A DNA stretch of 9,529 nt from Candidatus Woesearchaeota archaeon (GTDB lineage Archaea > Nanobdellota > Nanobdellia > UBA10117), in NCBI GenBank assembly GCA_023245115.1, contig JAHFKX010000026.1, positions 1 to 9,529 of the forward strand, given 5' to 3'. The position numbers and the translations under genes are program-made. Below are positions 1-6,091 of this stretch, one piece after another (within the stretch, counting starts at the first letter, position 1; every line of letters begins with the position of its first letter). The notes below the pieces were generated by a model. That model saw only the letters and a program-made list of their open reading frames with translations. It was not told where the DNA came from and did not search any database.

Positions 1-360
1 CCCAGTAATGTGTATGGATATCAAACTCTTACTGCGATGCCCCGTCAAAAATCTTCCACTGTCAACACCAGTGGACTGTAAGAGGCATCGAGAATACAAC
101 AGCCATTCAGGCGTAGCAGCGTATTTGCCATAGCTATTGTCATCAAGTTTAATTGTTCTGGAATTTGGGTCGTATAGCTGTTCCTCAAGCATTGTGTGAT
201 TAACGTGCCGCGCGACTTCAAAAGGTATTAAGCCAAACGATTGCTGCGGCATAAACTCATCTATTAACTCAACTATCTGGCCATGGCCTATGCGCTCTAC
301 GTGCCCTGGTGCCAAAGCTGCGTACATTAAAGGAAACATAAGTAATATATGATGAGGCAT
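1..360 (-). CDS. Partial hypothetical protein, 3' end outside window
   Basis: An open frame of 120 codons runs on the minus strand from an ATG at 360-358 to the window edge without a stop, so the gene is cut off at its C-terminus. An in-frame TAA lies four codons upstream, so no earlier ATG start in this frame is possible. The N-terminus is hydrophobic (begins MPHHILLMFPLMYAALAPGH), which could be a membrane or signal segment but lacks a preceding positive charge. The rest is mixed and soluble-looking (IGHGQIVELIDEFMPQQSFG follows). I do not recognise a family. It lies 47 bp downstream of rtcB in the same direction and may be read through from it, since I see no terminator. The AT-rich stretch at 366-380 is TATA-like; if used, transcription would begin near 348 and the start would be the ATG at 339 or 327. 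Confidence 0.5.
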   Translation of the reverse strand, partial: MPHHILLMFPLMYAALAPGHVERIGHGQIVELIDEFMPQQSFGLIPFEVARHVNHTMLEEQLYDPNSRTIKLDDNSYGKYAATPEWLLYSRCLLQSTGVDSGRFLTGHRSKSLISIHITG

Positions 361-407
361 TTGAAGTATTTATTTATTTGTATGCTGAAGTAAACACTGT
401 TAACTAG

Positions 408-1883
408 CTAGCCTTTCACATTCCCAACCGGTAGCAGCCTACAAACCTTCTTGGAAACATTAGCAAGCTCCATCGTGTCCACGACTTGGTTGATGTCTTT
501 GTATGCGTTGCCTGCCTCTTCAGCCAGCTCTGGCATTGAGACTGCATGCACGTAAATCCCATTGTCCAGCATTTTTTTCTGCAATTCCTGCCCGCGGAAA
601 GTTCTTTTTGCCTGCGCGCGCGACATCGTTCTTCCGGAACCGTGCATCGTACTGCCAAATGTTTCATCATCCGCATTATCTGTTCCGACACATAAGTATG
701 AACCTGTTTCCATTGAGCCGCCGACGATGACTGGCTGGCCTGTTTCCCTGTAAATCTTTGGCGTCTCCCTTCGTGATGGGCCGAAACATCTTGTCGCGCC
801 CTTTCGGTGCATTACCAGCTCAACTTTTTTTCCGCCAACCTTGTGCTCTTCAATCTTTGCGATGTTGTGCGCAACATCATAAATTAAATTCAGCCCTAAT
901 TTTTCCGCGTCCTTGTTGAAGACTTGCGAAAAACCTTCGCGGATTTTGTGCAGAATTAATTGCCTGTTTGAAAATCCGAAGTTTGCTGCGCAGCGCATTG
1001 CAGCTAAATAATCCTGTGCCTCTTTGCTTTTGAACGGTGCGCAGGCCAGCTCTTCATCTCTGACTTTTATTCCCCAGCCCTGCATCTTCGGCCGGAAATC
1101 AGCGACGTAATCTGTGCAAATCTGGTGGCCGAAGCCACGCGAGCCGCAGTGAACCATTATACACACTTGGTTTTCAAAAATTCCAAGCGCCTTTGCAAGT
1201 TTTACATCATAGATATTTTCTTTTTTTACAACTTGGATTTCGAGATAATGATTTCCGCTGCCCAGCGTTCCAAGTTCTGGTGCGCCGCGCTTCATCGCTT
1301 TTGCTGAAACTTTGTCAGGGTCAGCGCCTTTGATCGCGCCTTCGTCCTCGGTGCGTTCTATATCTTCTGGCCAGCCGTATCCGTTTTTTACGCACCATTT
1401 TACTCCATCGACCATCACATCTTTGATTTGCTGCGGCGTTAGTTTCAGGAAACTGTGCGCGCCAACGCCTGCGGGAACTAATTTGAATAAAGCATCAACA
1501 AGGGGTTTTATTTTTGGTTTTACCTCATCCCAAGTTAAATCAGTTCTTATCAGGCGCATGCCACAGTTAATATCATAACCAATGCCGCCCGGAGAAATAA
1601 TTCCGGTTTCTGTGTCAAACGCAGCGACACCGCCGACTGGAAAGCCATAGCCCCAGTGTGCGTCTGGCATCGCCATCGCAGCTTTTTGTATGCCTGGCAG
1701 GCAGGCCACATTGGAAATCTGCTCGAAGACTGCAAGGTCCATCGCATCAATCAAGGGTTTGGTTGCGTAAACTCTTGCCGGCACCTGCATCTTCGGCTCG
1801 CTTTTTTTGTAATCTGTAGAAACTTCCCAGACTACGTCAGATATTTTTTTCAAATCCGGGCGTTTAGTTGGAAGCTGAATCAT
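408..1883 (-). CDS. rtcB: RtcB RNA-splicing ligase
   Basis: RtcB joins RNA 2',3'-cyclic phosphate or 3'-phosphate ends to 5'-OH ends using GTP and Mn2+. In archaea it ligates tRNA exons after intron removal and also repairs RNA. The whole family pattern is present. Numbered from the upstream TTG at 1895, the metal ligands are D108 and C111 (in GYDINCG), H216 (GSGNHYLE), H249 (MVHCGSRG) and H343 (YDVAHN). The histidine that is guanylylated is H418 in HGSGR. Length (491-495 residues) is close to the roughly 480 of archaeal RtcB, and no intein interrupts it. I chose the ATG at 1883 over the in-frame TTG at 1895: it begins MIQLPTK, and a TATA-like CTTAAAAG centred about 25 bp upstream would give a leaderless message. 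The gene follows archease, its usual cofactor. Very secure. Confidence 0.97.
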   Translation of the reverse strand: MIQLPTKRPDLKKISDVVWEVSTDYKKSEPKMQVPARVYATKPLIDAMDLAVFEQISNVACLPGIQKAAMAMPDAHWGYGFPVGGVAAFDTETGIISPGGIGYDINCGMRLIRTDLTWDEVKPKIKPLVDALFKLVPAGVGAHSFLKLTPQQIKDVMVDGVKWCVKNGYGWPEDIERTEDEGAIKGADPDKVSAKAMKRGAPELGTLGSGNHYLEIQVVKKENIYDVKLAKALGIFENQVCIMVHCGSRGFGHQICTDYVADFRPKMQGWGIKVRDEELACAPFKSKEAQDYLAAMRCAANFGFSNRQLILHKIREGFSQVFNKDAEKLGLNLIYDVAHNIAKIEEHKVGGKKVELVMHRKGATRCFGPSRRETPKIYRETGQPVIVGGSMETGSYLCVGTDNADDETFGSTMHGSGRTMSRAQAKRTFRGQELQKKMLDNGIYVHAVSMPELAEEAGNAYKDINQVVDTMELANVSKKVCRLLPVGNVKG

Positions 1884-1904
1884 ATTACTTAACAATCGCA
1901 GACA

Positions 1905-1912
1905 CTTTTAAG
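1905..1912 (-). promoter_or_regulatory. Possible TATA box for rtcB
   Basis: In the 38-bp gap before the rtcB ATG, the minus strand reads CTTAAAAG. Its centre is about 25 bp from the ATG at 1883, the normal archaeal TATA-to-start distance, so rtcB could have its own leaderless transcript besides read-through from archease. No purine-rich Shine-Dalgarno element is seen before this ATG. The call rests only on spacing and base composition. Confidence 0.3.
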
Positions 1913-1921
1913 CTTTTAGTT

Positions 1922-2362
1922 CTAGACGTCAAGCACAATCCGTGCAGTCCAGCCCTTGCCCTTCTGCTCAAGCGCGAACATATGCCACGTGACTGCTTTG
2001 ATGTCTGCGCGGAGCTGGTGGACTGCGGGATTTATTTTCTGGCCAGCAAGCTTCGCGGACAAATTCCAAATTTTGTTTTTGCCTTGCGTTACCCGCACTT
2101 TGTATTTTGAGAACAAAAGTTGCTCGGCATCTTTTAAATAAACTATTTCATTCAAAAATGCAACTAACAGCGCCTTCAAATCTTTATCTTTCAGAGCAAT
2201 CGCTTTTTTTGTTTTTGGTTTTATTTTTTTAATATTGGTCATCGTTTCCGTGACTGCGAGCGCACAATTCTCAAAAAGATTGTTCAAATTTTTTCCAAAC
2301 GCCTGGAACGCTGCCTCTGCAGTCACGATTTCCAGAAACTTAAACTTTTTGGTTGCGGCCAT
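1922..2362 (-). CDS. Archease, RtcB activating cofactor
   Basis: Archease helps RtcB become guanylylated and allows multiple turnover. Family hallmarks seen: an N-terminal FxFLE strand, NLFENCALAVTETMT, a central EQLLFSKYKV strand, the K in ADIKAVTWHMF, and the terminal VLDV with its conserved metal-binding Asp. About 146 residues, normal for the family. Oddity: the usual N-terminal HTAD signature reads VTAE here, with one extra residue, so the His is lost and the Asp is Glu. I prefer the ATG at 2362 over the in-frame GTG at 2371 because ATG is the commoner start. It would then start 24 bp after the NrtR-like gene, and its stop is 38 bp from the rtcB ATG. Pairing with rtcB supports the assignment. 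Confidence 0.92.
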   Translation of the reverse strand: MAATKKFKFLEIVTAEAAFQAFGKNLNNLFENCALAVTETMTNIKKIKPKTKKAIALKDKDLKALLVAFLNEIVYLKDAEQLLFSKYKVRVTQGKNKIWNLSAKLAGQKINPAVHQLRADIKAVTWHMFALEQKGKGWTARIVLDV

Positions 2363-2376
2363 ATTATACACTGGGT

Positions 2377-2389
2377 TGATAATTTATCA
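2377..2389. repeat. 13-bp perfect palindrome between Nudix-NrtR gene and archease
   Basis: TGATAA, one base, TTATCA: six-base arms around a single T, overlapping the TGA stop of the upstream gene and ending 14 bp before the archease ATG. The TGA...TCA 13-bp form resembles sites bound by archaeal Lrp/AsnC (FFRP) proteins, and a member of that family is encoded at 8915-9412. It could equally be chance in AT-rich sequence. Confidence 0.35.
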
Positions 2390-3079
2390 GCCCTCGAATT
2401 TAATTCGTTTGAAAGTTGATGCTGGCTTTGACTTCTTAAAACGATAGAGCATTGCCGGCCTGTGCGGGCCCTTCTTGTAAATCTTTGCCGGCTCAACGAC
2501 TCCCATGGACAAAACTTTTTTGCGAAAATTTCTCTTGTCAAGTTTTTCACTCAGTATTATTTCGTAAACCCTTTGTAAATCCGTAAGCGTGAAGAGGTCC
2601 GGCAAAAGTTCCAGCCCGACCGCAGTGTATTCCATTTTATACCTCAAGCGTTTAAGGGCATAACCGACAATATCTTCGTGGTCGAAGGCCAATTTTGGCA
2701 GGTCACTTACATCTACCCACTGCACATTTTCTATTTTTTCAGCACCGGTTACGTGCGGCTTGATTTTTGATGAATCCACCAATGCGTAATATGCAATTGA
2801 TATTACCCTGCCTCTCGGATCGCGGTTCGGCCTGCCAAAAGTATAAAGCTGTTCTAGGTAAACATCTTTTACACCCGTTTCCTCCTCCAGCTCGCGCAAA
2901 GCCGCATCTTCCGGCGATTCGTCGATGTGTATAAACCCGCCAGGCAGGCTCCACATTCCTGCAAAGGGCTGCTGGCCGCGCTTGATTAAAAGTACCTTGA
3001 GCTCATTTTCCATTATCGTAAAAACAACTATATCTACCGCAACTGATGGTTTGATATATTTATCATGCTCTGTGGCCAT
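2387..3079 (-). CDS. NrtR-type Nudix protein with C-terminal winged helix
   Basis: Two domains are visible. Residues about 10-145 are a Nudix fold of the ADP-ribose pyrophosphatase type, with an intact Nudix box at 47-69 (GGFIHIDE, then RELEEETGV) and the motif GRPNRDPRGRVI at 82-93. Residues about 155-216 match the winged helix of NrtR regulators (FTLTDLQRVYE, LDKRNFRKKVL, then GPHRPAMLYRF). In bacteria NrtR proteins repress NAD synthesis or sugar catabolism genes and use the Nudix domain to sense ADP-ribose; many have a broken box. Here the box is complete, so it may also hydrolyse its ligand. It lies 36 bp after the NMNAT-like/methyltransferase gene and 24 bp before archease. The ATG at 3079 is the natural start (MATEHDKYIKPSVAVDIVVF). 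The family is secure; its target and whether it regulates the cluster are inference. Confidence 0.9.
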   Translation of the reverse strand: MATEHDKYIKPSVAVDIVVFTIMENELKVLLIKRGQQPFAGMWSLPGGFIHIDESPEDAALRELEEETGVKDVYLEQLYTFGRPNRDPRGRVISIAYYALVDSSKIKPHVTGAEKIENVQWVDVSDLPKLAFDHEDIVGYALKRLRYKMEYTAVGLELLPDLFTLTDLQRVYEIILSEKLDKRNFRKKVLSMGVVEPAKIYKKGPHRPAMLYRFKKSKPASTFKRIKFEG

Positions 3080-3115
3080 GTTAATATGTAATTATATGGC
3101 ATTAAAAATGTTTTG

Positions 3116-4765
3116 CTAAAGCGGTTTCTCTGCCACGATTATTACATTTGTAACCGGATAATCTATTTTTGTTAGCTTGCTACCAAATTTCCTGAATAGT
3201 TCAACAGCATTTTTCCACCTATTTTCAATTATCCAGTTATTTTTAATTTCCCGCGAGCCATTTTCCACATTGGCACGGTCTTCGATTATTCTAAAGCCAG
3301 ATTGTTCGTATAATTTTTTCCAGTCAGAATAGCTAAAAAAACAAAAACGCTCGTGGAGTTCGCTGTACCAGTTATCTGTGTAGTCCTTTTTGCTAAGGAA
3401 TTCACACGCATCTTCTAGTTTAATTTTTACATATTCTGTGCCGCCCATTTTTATGAATTTATACTTAGCTTTCTCTCTTTCTGCCGTCCTAAAATCGGTT
3501 TCAAACCGCAGGAATTTTGCAAATGTTGACATGCCATCCAAATATGATTTGAGCTTATTCTGCTGGCTGGCGGGGAATTTTTTGTTCCAGTCCGTGTTCC
3601 TGCCATCTTTCTTGTTTAATTTCATGTAAACAATTTCGTTTTTATTTTCTGGCCCAACAACATCGACATTTATCCACCTGCTGCCATGAGCCAGCTGGCT
3701 GTAAATCTGCGACATGAGTTTTTTTAATTTCTCCTTGCCCTGATATGAAAATATTTCGTGCGTGAGTGCCATGGTTATAAAAGTATTTATCGAGTTCCTA
3801 GCAAAAATCGTGCCGCTAAGAATATTCCGCTGATAGAAAAAAACATTTTCGTTCGCAAAATCGCCGCGATTTTTCCTGTAAGTACATTCCTCAAAAAGTG
3901 CCCTTGCTGCTTCGATGCCATAAATATCTGACTCCCGAAGATTATCATTTTCTGCCAATAACTTTATTAGCGCCCCTGGCCCGCACCCTATATCTACGAT
4001 TCGGCCTGGCAATAAGAATTTTTTAATCAAATCGTATTTTCTCTGTGCGCTGCTTTCGAATGCCCTAGAATATGTATTGTAGTTCCTTGTTTCTGTTATG
4101 TCTCCTTCCGAACTGAGGAGCGGGTCGCTGTGAATTTCTATTATTTTATCGCCAAGCTTGTACTTTTCAAATATTTTTTTTGTTGCATCTGCGGCATTTT
4201 TCACATAAACTTTTTCCTTACGCCAGTCCATGCCTTGCTGACCAGACCTGACTATTGCAAGTACAATATCCCATGGCCGCGGGGCACAGAATTTTATTTT
4301 TTTCAAGTCAGTAAGCTCGGCCGGCAGTATATGGAATCCCAGTTTTTTGTAAAGCGCAATAACACTTGGCGTTGAACACACAACGACTGTATTTTTTGGC
4401 GTCAGTTTCAGCAGGCCTTCGCTTTGGACTTCTATTTTTTTTACGCAGTAATCTGCAAATCTTCCGGTAGCGCCGACATCGTCTATGCCATAAATATAGG
4501 ACTGCACACCCATGTTTTCAAATTCCCTCGTAAAAGTAACTATGGCTTCTATGCGCTTATCTGTTGGTATTGGATTTCGCCTTGTGTTCGAATGGTTTGC
4601 AGATGTTATGGCCCAGATTATGCCATTAACTTTCTGGCCCATGGCGAGTGGCTTTTTGTTTACATCGAGCTGGCCATGCAAGCCTTCTTTTATTATTTTT
4701 GTCAAGTATTTTCTCTGGAACTCCGTAAGAGCTATATGCCTGCCAGGAAACAGCAGATATACCAT
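3116..4765 (-). CDS. Degenerate NMN adenylyltransferase-like domain fused to SAM methyltransferase
   Basis: 549 residues, two parts. Residues 1-205 follow the archaeal NMN adenylyltransferase pattern by eye: FPGR at 6-9 (family: FxGRFQPxHxGH), strand GIIWAITSANHSNTRRNP at 48-65 (family: IGSAQASHTxxNP), TDKRIEAI at 68-75 and a CSTPSVIALYKKLGF segment at 130-144. The catalytic HxGH position reads TEFQ (14-17) and the C-terminal ISxTxIR motif is replaced around 158-166 (KFCAPRPWD), so adenylyl transfer is unlikely. Residues about 230-549 form a class I SAM methyltransferase with motif I VDIGCGPGALIK at 257-268 and acidic IYGIEAA at 281-287; its large C-terminal part is not one I recognise. The gene starts 13 bp after the small Nudix gene and is followed by the NrtR-like gene. 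The substrate is unknown; a pyridine nucleotide is a guess from the first domain and the neighbours. The methyltransferase is firm, the NMNAT kinship fairly so. Confidence 0.78.
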   Translation of the reverse strand: MVYLLFPGRHIALTEFQRKYLTKIIKEGLHGQLDVNKKPLAMGQKVNGIIWAITSANHSNTRRNPIPTDKRIEAIVTFTREFENMGVQSYIYGIDDVGATGRFADYCVKKIEVQSEGLLKLTPKNTVVVCSTPSVIALYKKLGFHILPAELTDLKKIKFCAPRPWDIVLAIVRSGQQGMDWRKEKVYVKNAADATKKIFEKYKLGDKIIEIHSDPLLSSEGDITETRNYNTYSRAFESSAQRKYDLIKKFLLPGRIVDIGCGPGALIKLLAENDNLRESDIYGIEAARALFEECTYRKNRGDFANENVFFYQRNILSGTIFARNSINTFITMALTHEIFSYQGKEKLKKLMSQIYSQLAHGSRWINVDVVGPENKNEIVYMKLNKKDGRNTDWNKKFPASQQNKLKSYLDGMSTFAKFLRFETDFRTAEREKAKYKFIKMGGTEYVKIKLEDACEFLSKKDYTDNWYSELHERFCFFSYSDWKKLYEQSGFRIIEDRANVENGSREIKNNWIIENRWKNAVELFRKFGSKLTKIDYPVTNVIIVAEKPL

Positions 4766-4778
4766 GACAATTATTATT

Positions 4779-5216
4779 TTACTTAGTTTTTAAACTTGTT
4801 CGGTTTTTTTCTAAATATTCTGTTAATATTTCTGTGTGGTCAAAAGCTAAATTAGCATTAAGGGCTTCTGCAACAGTAAGAAGTTTTATATTAGCTGCAT
4901 CGTCACCTGCTTTTGGCTGGCCAGAAACTTTTTTCGCATAATAGATATGCGCAATTACATGCCCGCGTGGGTCTCTGTTGGGCTTTGATTTGACGCATAC
5001 GAGCGCCAAGTCTTCGGGTTTCACTTCAAGGCCTGTTTCTTCCATTAATTCTCTGGCAGCGGTTTGTTCGATACTTTCTTTTCCAGTTTCTAGGAAACCA
5101 CCGGGGAAAGCCAAGTAGCCTTTGAATGGTTCGTGGCTGCGTTCTACGAAAACGAGCTTGCCACCATACTCTACAATAATATCTGCGGTGCATGCGGGAT
5201 TAATGTGAGTGCTCAT
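4779..5216 (-). CDS. Nudix hydrolase, ADP-ribose pyrophosphatase-like
   Basis: 145 residues of a single Nudix domain. Such enzymes split nucleoside diphosphates linked to another group, here most likely ADP-ribose or a dinucleotide. The Nudix box is at 39-62 (GGFLETGKES, then ARELMEETG), with one extra residue between the Gly and the first Glu compared with the canonical G-x5-E spacing. The segment KPNRDPRGHVI (78-88) and LAFDHTEIL (123-131) closely match segments of the Nudix-NrtR protein encoded two genes downstream, so the two domains look like relatives of one subfamily. The ATG at 5216 overlaps the stop of the NAD-kinase-like gene by ATGA, which implies translational coupling. The family is secure; the exact substrate is not. 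Confidence 0.9.
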   Translation of the reverse strand: MSTHINPACTADIIVEYGGKLVFVERSHEPFKGYLAFPGGFLETGKESIEQTAARELMEETGLEVKPEDLALVCVKSKPNRDPRGHVIAHIYYAKKVSGQPKAGDDAANIKLLTVAEALNANLAFDHTEILTEYLEKNRTSLKTK

Positions 5217-6091
5217 GCCGATGCCACCGGAACGACAACCCTCAATGGTTTGTCACTGATTTTTATTACTGCCTTTTTACCACGAGAAAAATCGTATTCT
5301 TCCCATGAATCAGCTGTTGCGTATCCCTTTGCGTCGTTTAATGAGTAGAGCACTAGCTCTTCGCCTGGCAGGAGCTCGCCAGCCAACACGTCATCCGCCT
5401 TTGGGTGGTATGGCTCTGTTATTACAAACACGGCCCTTTGCTCTGTTTTTGGAACTTTGTTTGACTTTTGGAAAATATATCTGCCTGCTGAATCATACCA
5501 ACCAGTGCTGCCTGCTCCTGTTGCTATAACTATTCCTGAATTTTTTTGTTCAAATCTTTTGCCGCGGTAAATCATAACGTGCCGGGACATATCTTTGCGC
5601 CTATCTTCGCCAAAAAAATATTCACTTGTGGCTGGCATTAAAGGGACGCCATCTATTTCTGCCTGCAATGTAATCCAGTTTTCTATTGCATATTTGGCTG
5701 AATTTATCGCGTTGATGGCATCAGCTAAGTTGCTGACACTCCATGCACACAGCGCGCCGACACTTCGGCTGGGATCCGAGTTTATTCCCATTATTGGCGT
5801 TTCACCCACATAGTGGCTGACATATTGGAAACTATTGTCGCCGCCGAATGCAATAACTAAATCATAGCCAAAAATTCGTCTTTTAATACCAGATATGCTG
5901 GTAATGTCAGCATCAGGCAATAGCTGCATTAGTTTTGCCTTGCTTGCTGTCTGGCTTTCGTGACTTTTTAGAATAGCTTCTAAATTCGCACCCTCTGCAC
6001 CATATTTTTTGACAATTTCTTCGTGCGAAAGCCCGAATTTTTTTCTTTCCCATTCGTATTTTGACTCTTTTGCCACGATTAGTATTTTCAT
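5213..6091 (-). CDS. NAD kinase family protein, NADK2-like
   Basis: NAD kinases phosphorylate NAD to NADP. Visible motifs in the 292 residues: GGDNSF at 83-88 (family GGDGT; the Asp is kept but the second Gly is Asn), GINSDP at 102-107, which resembles the GVNTDP of mitochondrial NADK2-type enzymes rather than the common bacterial form, and SGIVIATGAGSTGWYDSAG at 185-203 (family TGSTA loop). The NAD-contacting Asn-Glu pair appears as Ser-Glu (ATSE, 154-157). The C-terminal half keeps the beta-rich pattern with ATADSW at 258-263. Start at the ATG at 6091, which overlaps the Mqo-like stop by ATGA; its own stop overlaps the Nudix start the same way. Fold membership is confident. Substrate could be NAD, NADH or a related nucleotide, because signature residues differ. 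Confidence 0.82.
   Translation of the reverse strand: MKILIVAKESKYEWERKKFGLSHEEIVKKYGAEGANLEAILKSHESQTASKAKLMQLLPDADITSISGIKRRIFGYDLVIAFGGDNSFQYVSHYVGETPIMGINSDPSRSVGALCAWSVSNLADAINAINSAKYAIENWITLQAEIDGVPLMPATSEYFFGEDRRKDMSRHVMIYRGKRFEQKNSGIVIATGAGSTGWYDSAGRYIFQKSNKVPKTEQRAVFVITEPYHPKADDVLAGELLPGEELVLYSLNDAKGYATADSWEEYDFSRGKKAVIKISDKPLRVVVPVASA

Noticed and set aside
404..411. CTAGCTAG palindrome at the end of rtcB as a terminator or integration site
   Set aside because: Only eight bases, includes the stop codon, and has no following T-run or paired copy.
408..1895. Intein within rtcB, or use of the TTG at 1895 as start
   Set aside because: All RtcB motifs run on without interruption, so no intein. 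The TTG adds only four residues and the ATG at 1883 is better placed relative to a TATA-like element.
4424..4786. 120-codon plus-strand open frame opposite the NMNAT-like domain, with hydrophobic stretches
   Set aside because: The minus-strand frame shows clear NMNAT-like motifs here; the hydrophobic runs are reverse readings of Lys/Glu/Ala codons.
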